A stretch of 64,000 bases of DNA from Adiantum capillus-veneris (Eukaryota > Streptophyta > Polypodiopsida > Polypodiales > Pteridaceae). Positions 34,475 through 45,921 of the stretch are shown piece after piece. The notes beneath the pieces are model-generated. The model was not told where the DNA came from. It did not search any database and saw only the letters and a program-made list of their open reading frames with translations. Within the stretch, counting starts at the first letter, position 1, and the number at the start of each line of letters is the position of its first letter. The translations under genes were made by a program, and so were the position numbers. Location of the stretch: contig CM043971.1 in the NCBI GenBank assembly GCA_014529385.2, positions 54,828,709 to 54,892,708 on the forward strand, written 5' to 3'.

Positions 34475-34488
34475 ATGCTCTGATACCA
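34475..34488 (-). promoter_or_regulatory. primer-binding site, initiator tRNA-Met type
   Basis: The minus strand reads TGGTATCAGAGCAT one base after the 5' LTR. This is complementary to the 3' end of plant initiator tRNA-Met, the usual primer for plant LTR elements. Confidence 0.93.
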
Positions 34489-34489
34489 A

Positions 34490-36096
34490 TGTAATGGAAT
34501 TTGCCTATTCAATTTGAGAATAGCGGAATTTAATGAGAGTACTTTCAAGAAATGATTTTGTGAGCATAGCGGGTAGACATAATTGAAGATAGCAACATAA
34601 TCATAGCAATTAGTTAACTTGGCATAGACAATACTTTTGCAAGAGAGAGAGTTTAGAGAACATGACAACAATTGAGGACCGGATTTATGTGGAGCCGGTC
34701 CCCCCTCCAATAGGCATTTGTATTATGATTTCTCCCATAAAGAGAGACTTGTTACAATACAGTCTTTGTGTTCCTTGTGACCTAGGTGATGCCATGAAGA
34801 TGGAAGGCTTCATGCACCACAAACATAACATAAACTTGAAGAAAGCTTTAACTATCCCAAGCCTCAGTCCCAAGACCTCAAACACCTTCGAAGGTGGAGA
34901 GAGCTAGCAGGGAATGAGGGTAGGGAAGAGGAAGAAGAAACATTTCGTAGGAGAAAGAATTAGTTCCTCACTTATCATACTCTTGTTGCTAGCATACATA
35001 ATAGCATAGTAATGAAGAAGAAGGATATGGCAAGCTTAAGCATTGAAGCATGGCTCTTGGTTGGATTTGCACTCCATAGCCAAGAGTGTTGGTGTAGGCT
35101 CTCAACCTCTACTTGCTTGGAGAGGGAGCTCTTGCACTTTGCATATCACACAATGAGAGTGCTTGTGAGTGTGTGTGGGTGAGTATACCCCCTAGGCACC
35201 CCCATAGCTTGCTTGGGTCGACACCCCCTTGTAGCTCATGCCTGAAGCTCATTGGACCCCTCCAGGCCTAGCCAATCACAAGCAAGAGCCATTACAAGCA
35301 ACATGGGTAGCCTTGGGACAAGTGTCCCCCTTTCCCCTTTGAGAGAGAGGACTTGATAAATGCTAAAACAATTAGATAATTCATGTAATTTATCATTGGA
35401 CCCCTTTGAAGCCTAGCCAATAGGCTTCAAGCAACACATGAAGGTAACATGGGTAGGGGCCTGACATGTGTCCTTGCTGCCTCTTCAAGTTGGGCTTCCC
35501 TTGTGTGTGTGAGTGGGTGTTCTCTCTCTAGCCCCTAGGAAAAGGGCTCGCCCCCCCTCTTGTAGGAATGCTTTTGACTTTTAGGTGATCAAGCACCTTA
35601 CTCACCAAGCATGACAAAGCACTTGAACTAGGGGGTGTTCCCACAAGCATCTCAGGCAAGCTTCTCAAGGCACCTCAAGTACTTTAATCATGCAGCAAGT
35701 CAAGCACCTCAAGCATGGAGCCATTCAAGCACCTCAAGCATCTTAATCAAGCACCTCAAGCATGAAAAACACCTCAAGCATGACAAGCACCTCGAGCTTG
35801 GGCCGGGTTCCCACCTCAAGCTCAGCCCTAGCTTACTTAAGGTCAAAGGACTTTTACACACATTTATTGGAGGTCTTCAATGAAGCTAACCCTAAGGTCT
35901 TATGCTCCATTGGTTAGCCTTGCTCTTTGATAGACCATCTCCCTTTTGGGCCCCTTTACCATTGGCCCCGTGTTGAGATAGATCTATAAGCACATACCTA
36001 TATCTTAACACTTGTTCCCGTTTATTCTCCCACATTAAGTGATCAATTTAATATGAGAAAATCATTTGGGTTAGTTAGATATTAGATTTTATGACA
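34490..36096 (-). repeat. 5' LTR of the complete Ty3 element
   Basis: 1607 bp, same ends as the 3' LTR and almost identical to it. It should carry the promoter, but the position that reads CCCTATAAGG in the solo LTR at 21629 reads CCTACAAG here. Confidence 0.97.
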
Positions 36097-37237
36097 CCAA
36101 TGATGACGATACATACTCTCCTAGCTTTAGTTTTCCAGTCACTCCGACCAGCATGCCACCCGAGCAGATGGGTTCCTTTTTGTCACAGTTTACACTGGAG
36201 TGGGATGCTTGCACACAAGACATTTGGGGAGATGGTCCCTCTAGACCTAGTACAGTCAGCCCTACACCTAGGACGAGTGTGTCCCCTATATCGACTAGCC
36301 CTACACCAAAGTCAAGTGTCTCAATTACACCGACGGCTCGTTCTTCTTTGAGACGAGGTAGGTGTCATTTTGGAGGCGGTGGTTGTTGTGGTACCGGTTC
36401 TACTGATACGTCCACACCACCAAGAGAGAGTTCACCACTTTCTTCAGTAGATAGTTCACCAATTGGCACACCATGTACATCTTGGGGATCACATGAGCAT
36501 GATCCTATAGCAAGGTGTATAAGAATAGAGATGGGGCTGTTGTCGTGGATGTGAGAGAGGATTTAGTAGCTTTGTATAGTTCAATTTGGCCACTCTGTGA
36601 TGGAGATTTGGGATGATCAGGATAATGAGAGAAAGAATTACATCATCAAGGCCATTCACAAAGAGTATAGGCCGGCAGAGGGGTACGATCTAATCTCAAA
36701 TGACTAGATCTTGAGCATGGCAATTTCCACAATGTCACACCGCCAGTCAGAGGTGAGAGACGGGTACAAGGCAGACAATCCAAAGCCAGCATGGTTGGAC
36801 GCAGAGAGGAGTGGGTGTGGATTGCACGAGAGACACAAGACAATCCTTAAAGATTTCAATAGTAGAGAGATGCAGCTAGAGCACATTTAGAGTCTTTTGG
36901 AGCGTCACATCTTGGGAGTGAGGCTACGACATTCTTCAGCATGAGTTTGTAAGTATTATACATAGGCTTTGAATTTTTGGATATGTATATGTTATTTGAA
37001 TATTTATCTTAGGGTTCATTGTTTATTTTGCAGGAAATTGTCATGAAGCATCCTCCGACACGCCGAGATGAGAAGTATGGAAACAAGCATGGACTGTGTG
37101 GCTCTTTTGACCCAGCTTCAAAAGGAGAGAGAGGTCGTTGGACTGGGAGGCATTACCATGAGGGTGGCATCCTCCATATATGCTTTTTTGTAGTTATGGT
37201 CATCTTGATGACCATATTCACTATATACAAAATTTGA
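36097..37237 (+). pseudogene. intron-containing gene remnant interrupted by the Ty3 insertion
   Basis: Unrecognised gene. Removing the Ty3 element joins ATG-GCC-AAT (27318-27326) in frame to GAT-GAC-GAT at 36102. The frame is then open to 36554: acidic start, a Ser/Thr/Pro-rich stretch (TVSPTPRTSVSPISTSPTPK) and a Gly-rich run. Downstream, coding-like sequence with stops continues (ERKNYIIKAIHKEYRPAEGY, HKTILKDFNSREMQLEH) to about 36940. A GTAAGT donor at about 36948 and a tttattttgcag acceptor at about 37033 bound an 85-base intron. The next exon reads EIVMKHPPTRRDEKYGNKHG. The layout resembles small plant transposase-related genes, but I see no diagnostic motif. The gene was probably already decaying before the insertion, given its stops. 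Confidence 0.6.
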
Positions 37238-38388
37238 CGTTTATGCTTATGGTTTTGCATTCCGTTTACGATTATGGTTATGGTATGGCAATCAGGTTAT
37301 GGTTATGGTTATGGTTCTGCAATTATGTTGTGAATATGGTAACAATTTTTGAATTATTTTACATTTATGATTTGAGAATCTTCTTGTCGTTATGGTTAGT
37401 GGTACAATTCTTGGTTGAAAATGTACACATCGTTATAGATACGGTTTTCAAGTCATGTTTTAATTATGGTTAGAAAATCTTCATGTTGTTGTGCTTATGG
37501 TTTGGGAGTCGACGTTATGGTTATGCTTTTGGAAACTTGTCATGTTTATGGTTTTGTTATGCTTACAATTTTGCTCATCTATACTGATGAATGTACTTCT
37601 CGCTCTTCAGCATCAAAATGTAGGTTGGGTGTGGCTGCTTTTGCACTCTTCCCTTGGGCACAGAGGGTTGGTTCTTGGTGTTGCAATACATGCAACATAA
37701 GTTGTTAGTCCTCTCTGCCCAAATTTTTTTTTCAAGATTTGGCACCGGTGCAGTTGCTAGAATCAATGTCGGTATGTGTTAAAACTTGTTTTAAAGTCCA
37801 TAGTTTATTTAGGCGCACATATCAACGATTATAACCTCGTGTATTCCAATGATTAATATATCGACGTGCATACGGACGATACGATGCCGATGTACATACC
37901 AACGCTTACACTAGAACTTTTCATTTTTAAAACAATTTCTCGGCCATCGGTACGCATGTCGATATTCGAGCGACGTGTTGTAGTGACTCTAATGGGTGAC
38001 AAGAAAACTTCTCAAAAGAAGAGATTGCTAACAGAGCTGATTAATGTTGAGGATGAGTCATCTCATTGAGCGGAGTACAATTCAGTCAACAAAGGATTGG
38101 TGACCATGTGGATGGGCAAGGAAGATAAATTTTAAAGATGAAAGGTCGTCAAACACTCTTGTTAAGAGGAATGAGGAGGAGGGTCTATGGTAAAGGAGAG
38201 CAAGATCAAGGAAGCAACATGGGCTATTCAATGCACCTGCATAGCAACAACGTGATTTGCATTGGAACGCCTAACAATGTGGTTGGTTCATTGCAGGCTC
38301 CTGTGTGGGAGCTCCAGCTCCCTCTTTTGGATATATCACAAACATCCGAGCAGAATGGTCCGCCATTGATTTTGGTTCTAGATTATCT
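37238..38388. other. non-coding stretch with degenerate ggttatg repeats
   Basis: About 37250-37520 is rich in ggttatgg/tttatgg words, a degenerate short-period repeat. The rest contains short frames that I cannot support. Confidence 0.45.
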
Positions 38389-38491
38389 ATGCTAGCAAGA
38401 AGAGTGATGATAAGTGAGGGACTATTTCTTTCTCCTATGGAATGTTTCTTCTTCCTCTTCCCTACCCTCATTCCCCACTAGCTCTCTCCAC
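38389..38491 (+). mobile_element. about 100-bp fragment of the main Ty3 LTR
   Basis: ctatgctagcaagaagagtg through ctagctctctccac matches the internal LTR block seen at 63075-63181. Both ends are cut. Confidence 0.85.
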
Positions 38492-39329
38492 AAGCACGTT
38501 TCACATTGTCATATTTTGGATAGCAATATTGACACACAACTTGGGACAATATCAACCATCGGCTAGTGCAAATTGACACAAACTTCTCTGAAATTGTATG
38601 AAGGTGGGTATCAAGTGGAACAAGTTGTAGGGGAATGTGCTCTAGATACTTTGGTGGCTCTATTTGTCAATGAGAATGTGGTGGGGTCATTACATAGTCC
38701 AAGTAGAGGGGTCGTTCCAACACTCGAGATGGCTACAATCCACATAACAATTTTAAAGGAGGCAACTAGCAAAATTGCTTCTGCTCTAACTTTGAAGGCA
38801 AGAATGATAGAGGAGATTTGTTAAGTCAAAGAAGTGAATGAGTTTTCAAAGTGGAATCACGTGAAGAAGAAAATCATGCAAGTGACCATATCTTGTGTGT
38901 GTAAGCACATTTTGTTTTCCTACAACTAGCGGATGTTCTCTCTCCTTGGCATATTTGCAATTTCAGAATCCAAATGATGAAGGATTTTTTAATGTATGTT
39001 TTTTTTGTTGCTCACTATTCAAAGCATTGTTTAGTAAGTTTCTTTTTGCATAGTGCCATAGGGAATGAGGTTATTGAGGTGTCAAATAAGTCATCTATTC
39101 AATTAAATATAGATTTAAGAGTCTCTCAAATGTTATAAAACAACTTTCTGTTCACATTTTCTTTTGTTCATCACTCAAAAACTGAAGTTGTGCACTAGTC
39201 TCTTCCACAATGTCTGACAAACTTGAGACATCCATCAAGTTTGCTTGGGATTCCCTAGAGGCCATCCCTAATGGCAAAGCAACATATGGAAAATAATGGT
39301 TCAAGCAGGCTATAGTTGGGGTAAAGGCG
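38492..39329. other. no supported feature
   Basis: An 83-codon plus-strand frame (38573-38824) has coding-like composition but no recognised motif and no neighbour in support. Confidence 0.35.
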
Positions 39330-39460
39330 GTTTGCATGTTACTTTGGGTGTGCCAAAGGCGTCCAACCGTCCATCACTTGTACACACCTTATTCTTTACT
39401 AGATAGCAAAATAAGGGGCTCTCACACACGATGTTGTGAGTTGCTCCAGTCATATATTGT

Positions 39461-39518
<58 letters not shown>

Positions 39519-39684
39519 CACGCACTGCATTTGTGCACTCACAATTGGTATCAGAGTGCATGGCGATCGCAGAGCACGACAACATTGAGAGCTTCGAGGC
39601 AATAGCTTGTTCATTTTCGACGATGGAGAGACCAAGAAAGCTTGGAAGCTTTGTGAGAACACAATGGGAACTTGTGAAGCTTAG
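39330..39684 (+). mobile_element. LTR end, primer-binding site and short leader ORF of an LTR element
   Basis: DNA ending cactcaca is followed by attggtatcagag (39544-39556), a tRNA-Met primer site. An ATG at 39560 opens a 41-codon frame (MAIAEHDNIESFEAIACSF) that ends at about 39684, in the place where gag should start. The LTR contains a (TC)n tract (39463-39516). The LTR's left end and the rest of the element are not recognisable, and the type (copia or gypsy) is undecided. Confidence 0.5.
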
Positions 39685-39917
39685 TTGAGAGTGATGTATG
39701 CTCTTGTGGAAGCTCAAAAGAGAGTGTGGAAGATAGTGTGTAGGTGAAGGTGAAGGTGCTGCCCTAAAAACTATGTGCACAATAGTATTGTTTTGCACAT
39801 CATTTTTCTCCTCGTAGAATAAGGATTCGAAAAATTTTCCCACCAGTCTCCTCCATTTTGTTGTGGTCTACATAGTGCCACTTCTGGCTCCTTGAGCCAT
39901 CTGTGAATTCATAAATT

Positions 39918-40148
39918 TCACAAGTAGCTCCGTAAGATTGGTAACATTTGCATTGAGTGCAGAGAGGTTGCGTTCAAGTACGCCTTGACGATTTTCCAAA
40001 TCTTGAAAGCAGCCATATCCACAAGGCCATGATCTCTTAGATCATCATCGTCATGCATATTAGTGTCAGCAACACCCGTGGTGCCCTGATTTTGATCTAC
40101 GTGCTCAAAATCAAAAGTGTATGTAGGTGGGATATCTTCAGTGGCCAT
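39918..40148 (-). pseudogene. short acidic ORF, possible gag start
   Basis: 76 codons beginning MATEDIPPTYTFDFEHVDQ with an Asp-rich stretch (HDDDDLRDHG). Composition and start resemble gag N-termini of LTR elements here (SFDFAHEG), but there is no PBS nearby and homology is short. It may be chance. Confidence 0.25.
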
Positions 40149-40524
40149 GGTAAACACACACTAATGTAAAGAGAGAGAAAAAAACATCAACTTGTATCTT
40201 GTGAAGCTTGAAGTCTTTGTGTTTTTTATGCTCCGTGATTTGCGTTGCATGCGAGCCTCGCCTTATGAAACGTATCGTTCATCGTAAGAACTCCTTTGTT
40301 GATTCTTTACAAAAACTCATTGTTTTTGTGAAGGCTTTTGTTCACTTTAAAGCTACCTCCTTGAAGAAAAAAGAATTTTTGGAGAAAAACTTGTCTTTCT
40401 CCAAGAAGTGAAACCCAAGAAGTGAAAAAGAAGGGTGAAACTACTTCCTTGAAGTTTCAAGCTTTCCCTTCCTTCTACCTTTTTTTTCAACACAAGTATG
40501 CTATCTTTCCTGTTATACACAACA

Positions 40525-40600
40525 AGGCTCAATAGCTCTACGGTAAAGAGTTGGCCTTTTACCCTCATAGGGTGGGTTTCAATCCTCCTTCATGCAAGGA
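40525..40600 (+). other. tRNA-like segment (A and B boxes)
   Basis: tagctctacggtaaagag resembles a tRNA D-arm/A box, and ggtttcaatcc, about 35 bases later, resembles a T-arm/B box, with a TTTT-containing loop between. The stems pair poorly and the acceptor stem is not convincing. It is best read as a tRNA pseudogene or the head of a tRNA-derived SINE rather than a working tRNA. Confidence 0.35.
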
Positions 40601-41026
40601 TTAAGCGGGCCTTCCTATGCGCGCAGCCAATGGCACCAATGAAATCCTTCGAAGCCTCGATGTCGTAGAGTTGATAGTTAAGTTTGCCTTGGTCGCCCGT
40701 CTTAGTCGCCCACTGTGGAGGGTCGTAGGTGGGGCGGGTATCGCTATCTATGTTCGTACGCTACGCACAAAAACTGTGCCTGTCTTCTTTTGTTGCGCAA
40801 TGGAGGCATCGTTTTCTGCGAGTCATGGGAGAGAAGCAGCGCGTCGCATGCACATGCAATCCGCTTTTTCCCTCTCCCAAAAATAGCTCGGATACGAGTG
40901 AAAGGGCGGTGGTAATGCATGTGCGAATCTCCACCCAACCGTGCTATCTTATAGCCTCCCCCTAGCTTACACACACTGTCCGGCCGTACCGGTGGCCTTG
41001 CCCGTAGGGCCCATGTCCTTACAATC

Positions 41027-41100
41027 GCAACTTTTGTTTTTTTGCAAAACTCACAATTGTGAGTGATTGTATTATAAAATCACAATTGATTGGGGATGCA
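41027..41100 (-). mobile_element. short LINE 3' tail
   Basis: A T-run and tgcaaa next to the perfect palindrome actcacaattgtgagt (41049-41064), as at the ends of the other LINE copies. Only a few tens of bases are left. Confidence 0.5.
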
Positions 41101-41289
41101 ACTTATTAAGTGATGCCTTATATACTACAAAAGATATGAAATATAATTTTTTTTAATAAATAATGAACACTCATCTTGTGAATATTTTAATCAAATTGTC
41201 CAATGTCTTTTTTTGTGCCAATTGCACAAATCCGTGCGAGTTGAAATAAGCATCCGTGAGAGCTACCAGGCTCGCTTGACCGCACTCAA

Positions 41290-41894
41290 ACCCATGACCC
41301 GGGTCACTGTGGTTGAGTGCTCACCGCACCAAGTTGGCTCCTTTGGATAAAATAAATGTCTATGCAATGGAGTGTGTTGAAAGAATTGAAAAGTATGCAT
41401 ATGTCTCCCAAGATCTATATTCCTTTTGTCCAATCTCTCTCTCTCTCTCTCACTCTTCGGATCCCAAAAAGCACTCGCTAAAAAATGCTAAACTATCTCT
41501 TCTCATGTGAGTGAGTGTTTGTATGTGTGTGTGCGTATTTTTCTTCTTGTTGGTTTTTTTTTTTTTTTTTTTTTTTTGGGGGGGGGGGGGGGGCTCAACA
41601 CTATATGCCACGCGGCGTTGAATGAACCCCAAGACCCGGGTCACTGTGGTTGAGTGCTCACCGAACCAAGCTGGCTCCTTTGGATAAATAAATGTCTATG
41701 CAATGGAGTGTGTTGAAAGAATTGAAAAGTATGCATATGTCTCCCAAGATCTATATTCCTTTTGTCCAATCTCTCTCTCTCTCTCTCTCTCTTCTGATCC
41801 CAAAAAGCACTCGCTAAAAAATGCTAAACTATCTCTTCTCATGTGAGTGAGTGTTTGTATGTGTGTGTGTGCGTACTTTTTTTCTTGGTGGTTT

Positions 41895-41941
<47 letters not shown>

Positions 41942-41983
41942 CTCAACACTATATGCCACGCAGTGCTGAATGAACCCCAAGAG
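41290..41983. repeat. about 337-bp tandem duplication
   Basis: cccgggtcactgtggttgag occurs at about 41298 and 41635, and both units continue through the same (CT)n, atctcttctcatgtgagtg, T-run plus G-run (41554-41594 and 41891-41941) and ctcaacactatatgccacg. The units differ mainly in the length of the T/G runs. Confidence 0.93.
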
Positions 41984-42300
41984 GTGGGATCGATGCCACT
42001 AAATTGAGGCATGATTCCTACAAAGCATGTCTCCGATGAATTCTTCCTACCTCAAGTTTTTGTTGTGCTTTGCTTTTGTGGTGCACACTCTCTCCACTCT
42101 TTGGATGTTGCTCATAACTAATGTTATTTCATAGATCCTTGAGGGTGAGCGGGTCCGACCTCGGCACTAACTCTTAGGGGCATTAATAATGAACAACTAG
42201 ATATTGCAAAAATTGTTTAGCAAGGCTAAATGTAGTCACTATTGCCTGCCGCTCCTTGATGATGATATTTAGTTCAAGGCTACAATCTCTCTCTCTCTAT

Positions 42301-42303
42301 CTA

Positions 42304-42370
<67 letters not shown>

Positions 42371-42373
42371 ATA

Positions 42374-42404
<31 letters not shown>

Positions 42405-42408
42405 ATAC
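42301..42408. repeat. (TA)n(TG)n compound microsatellite
   Basis: TA units followed by TG units, with a short second TA/TG block. Confidence 0.97.
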
Positions 42409-42642
42409 AGCTAACAATGCAGAGCACAAGTTGAGGATGGAAACGACAACACCATAGTTGTATACGAGCAACTTTTGTGAGAATCTACAATACAGAGGAC
42501 CGGGGCAAGGCGGGCAAGGGACAAGCCACAACTCTTGATCTATTCACACAGTTCTTGAACCTCTTGTAGTTCGCATGTTGATCTTTGCTCATGTAGGGTA
42601 GAAGTTTTGACATCAAAGGAATACATATAAGTTTTTAAACTG

Positions 42643-42665
42643 TAGGGGGGGGGGGGGGGGGGGGG

Positions 42666-42699
<34 letters not shown>
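42643..42699. repeat. G-run followed by (AG)n
   Basis: About 25 G pass directly into AG units. The same compound form is seen at 59524 and 60969. Confidence 0.95.
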
Positions 42700-42701
<2 letters not shown>

Positions 42702-43007
42702 TAGTTGATGAATTTTGCATATGGAGAAATTTGACGGCACCTTTCATGCAGTATGGAGGCAACCAGAGCGCCTCCATTCACGATCCCCATCCACTATGAG
42801 GCATGTTCTTTTTAATGAGAGCTCGGGAGGAAGGAGCACATCAATAATGTAATTGCGCAGCTTCCCTTGCAAGCAAGGGCAAAAGGTGAGATAGTGGATT
42901 AGGGGTGGATGAGGAGTGCAATACTTCCAAAAAAAAGGACCCACACACACACATACACACAAACTATTACAACAAGGAAAAATGATATTTTGATTAGCAT
43001 AATATAG

Positions 43008-43840
43008 GCTCTGCGGAAAGCATGGCGGTGGACAATGGACAGACACTTCCTGAAACCGCATACCAAGGGCGTGTACAACACCCTCATGGTCTCGTTGGAT
43101 TGGTTCTCCCCCTTGAACAAGCAGTGGGGCAAGCAATGGCCATAATCAAAATGGGTGACAATTGTAAAGAACATCTAGTGCCCACAATGGCTGCATGGGA
43201 TGAACGTTTTTCTATGGAAGGTACTTTGGGGAGCCTTATTGACTAGTGTGAAGGTCCTAGCTAGAGGTATTGGTCCAAATAGATGCTCACAATGCAGAAT
43301 TGCAAGTGAGGATCTCCCTCACTTATTTAAGGATTGCCCGACGATTTGTGGCATGGTAGGGAAGATTTGCAATTGGGTTCAAAAGACATGGAAGATTGAG
43401 TTCTTTAAGAACGATCTCTTCCTGGGTGGGAAGGTGTTCAAGAGCCACCGCTCGTTACAGTAAGCAAATTGTTAGATTATGCTACTTCAAACACGTGTGG
43501 CAAGCCAGGAACTTTCGACTCTTTGAGAACGCCCTTGAAACAACTACATTCACGGCGAGCGTTCAAGAAAGCAAGGAAGCGATTGTCGCCAATGGGAAAT
43601 GGAGGAACTCTGATGAGTGGAATAAGGCTATGGGTGCCACGATGTTTGACCCACATGTGTAAGTATATGCTCCTTGTTCAGTCAATTGTCTTGCCTTTGC
43701 CATGGGGTGGCCCCCCTTTCAACCGATATAACTATGGTTGTTGGAAGACGTCGTGGCTCGACACGAGTATGACTAGTATCTATAATTCTTTTGGGTTGCT
43801 AATGTGATTCACTCACAATTGTGAGTTCTGGAAAAAAAAA
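43008..43840 (+). mobile_element. 5'-truncated LINE with target duplication
   Basis: Flanked by identical 12-base duplications agcataatatag (42996-43007 and 43841-43852), with an A-run at the right end: a clear target-primed insertion. It codes for the C-terminus of LINE ORF2: KAWRWTMDRHF, WKVLWGALLTSVKVLARGIG, then the zinc-binding RCSQCRIASEDLPHLFKDCP (zf-RVT type), and FKHVWQARNFRLFENALE. One frameshift near 43440 and a stop near 43150 break it. The palindrome actcacaattgtgagt (43811-43826) lies just before the poly(A). The RT and endonuclease were never copied here. Confidence 0.93.
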
Positions 43841-43852
43841 AGCATAATATAG

Positions 43853-44449
43853 ACCTTAGCATGTCTCACATTGATAATGTTATTCAATCTAAGCACATTG
43901 TTGCACTGGTGTGTGTGGAGATCACTCTTTGCTTTGAATCTTCTTCTCCATGTTGCATGCACTTCTATAGCTCTATTTATAGGTGGCCAAAACGTTTTTA
44001 TGGGATTCAATACCAAGAATCTATGGAGATGCTCTTGGTTGAGTAGGGAGAAAAGGGGAGGGCGGAGCCACATGGCAAGCATCGATGATGCTTATGTGGA
44101 GAGGGGTGGGAGAGATTCCAACTGTGAGCCAAGGAGGAGAGGGATACAGATAGGCCGACACAAGGCACATCACGATAGACGCATGTATCCTTGGCGGGCT
44201 TGCAGACACATGTGTAGGGAGGTAGGCCATATTAGGCAAGGGTGTGCATGGGAGTCCTTGGGGGGCGGGGGAGGATGAGATGACACCTGGCACAGAGAGA
44301 GCGAGATATCGTGCATGGTCAAGAACACACACACACACACACACAGTTTTTTCTTTCCTTTGCAAATGATCGTCCTCTACCCCTGCCAATGGGAGGCCTC
44401 GCAGAGGTGTGATGCCTTGGAGTGGGACATATGGCCATGAGAAGAGAAG

Positions 44450-44490
<41 letters not shown>

Positions 44491-45243
44491 GCATTGTGCA
44501 AAGGAGATGGTGGATTTGGGGGGGCGGGGGGGGGGGGGAGATGATGGCGACAGCTTGTGTTTGTTTTGCCTTAGAATTCGTAGAGTCGTTTGGAATCTTC
44601 ATCACAAATTTATTAGCTTTGTAGAATAAACCGAATAAGATATTTTAGCTATAGTGTTTTTGCTTAGGGGTTGAATTAGAAGGTATCTTCTAAGATACCT
44701 TGTTTGACATCGAAAGAAAAGTCGATGAAGGCAAGGATGTGAGCACGTGGAAGAAAGAGAGAGAGAGAGAGAGAGAGAGTGAAGGCAAAGAGAGAAAAAG
44801 AGGGAGATTTTTTTTGGGGAAAATTATCAAAATACCCTAATAATTATCTTTTGGATTTGCAATGCAGAGAGATAGAGAGAGATCTTTTCGCTCTCCCTCG
44901 GTATTTGCAGGTGCCAGGATGTGTATTTGTGGGAATTCCCCGTGAGATCATGTAGCACTGTTGAAGCGCAAAATCTCTCTTGTTTGCCTGCAACGCAACC
45001 TCTTGGAGTTGATCGTCGCAGGGCTGGCGGGGGAGAAGCTAGGTTGGGGAGAGTTGCTACGACAGTAGATAGCGTGCTCACAGATGCTTGTGTTCGCTGC
45101 GGCTTCCCAACAGAGATAGAGGGAAAGACATAGGAGATGTGAGGTGGGGGAGGAAACAGGGTTGCACAGAGCCAGGCAAGAGCTCGCCTTCAAGGAGTAT
45201 GCGTGCAACCAAACGGGGTGTCAAAGCTGCGGGTTGATTGCTT

Positions 45244-45288
<45 letters not shown>

Positions 45289-45505
45289 ACTCATCCTGTT
45301 GTGGAGATGGTGATGACGCGTTGATCGGCCAATGTGTCAGACGAAGATGGTGAAGAGCACAGCCGACGGGAGGGGGTGGGAAGGGATTTCCCTTTACGAA
45401 TTATGGTATCCCAATAGAATCTCGGCATCTTCGAGAGAAATTAATGGAAAATTTCAAAGTAGACCGAGTAGTAGTAGGGTAATATATACTCTAACAATCA
45501 ATATC
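43853..45505. other. microsatellite-rich stretch without a supported gene
   Basis: Contains (CA)n (about 44326-44345), (AG)n (44454-44486 and 44757-44779), a G-run (about 44519-44540) and (TC)n (45248-45286). Longer frames here are antisense or microsatellite translations. Confidence 0.6.
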
Positions 45506-45921
45506 CCTATAGGGTAAAGGGGCCAACTTAAGGCCAACTAAGCGGGGAGAGCTACTGCGACCAACACGCTGCCCCAATTTGGATGTGGAAGGGCGCAAAA
45601 TGAAGCTGTTGGTTATGTCTTCGAGCACCAAAGTCCCCAGCACAAGCGTCACGACACAAGTAAAGTATAGCAAGAAAACGTTTTCTGTGTGTGACAAAAT
45701 TTGGGGCAAAAGGGTATCCATTGCAGGGCGTATAATGAGCCATGATGCCACAAGGGATTGAGCCCATGATCGGACGGTCCACAAAAAATCTCATCTACAT
45801 TGTCCAGTAAGAAAGAGACTCCACGCTGTCTCTAATTTGGAGCAGACTGCAACCCAAAATCGGGGGTATGTGGGTCCTCCTTTCAGGGGCCGGCTTTTTA
45901 TTGGCCCTTTTACCCTATACC
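45506..45921. mobile_element. MITE-like element with terminal inverted repeats
   Basis: The left end tatagggtaaaggggccaa (45508-45526) is matched in reverse complement by ttggcccttttaccctata (45901-45919) with one mismatch. Outside, acaatcaatatc (45494-45505) and acaatcgatatc (45922-45933) form a 12-base direct duplication with one mismatch. The 416-bp body has no transposase. The size, TIR and long target duplication suggest a Mutator-derived MITE; the superfamily is inference. Confidence 0.7.

Larger units (their letters stand above)
27327..36096 (-). mobile_element. structurally complete Ty3/gypsy element (chromovirus-like), 8770 bp
   Basis: LTR-internal-LTR structure on the minus strand with identical 5-bp target duplications CCAAT (27322-27326 and 36097-36101), PBS, PPT, gag and pol. 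The two 1607-bp LTRs differ at only about three positions that I found (around 27521/34683, 28043/35208 and 28060/35223), so the insertion is recent. Pol order is protease, RT, RNase H, integrase, which defines Ty3/gypsy. The chromodomain-like end suggests a chromovirus. The coding region has one nonsense codon and one frameshift, described under the coding entries. Confidence 0.97.

Noticed and set aside
40525-40600. Functional tRNA gene
   Set aside because: Acceptor and anticodon stems pair poorly and the T-loop departs from consensus; only a tRNA-like segment is supported.
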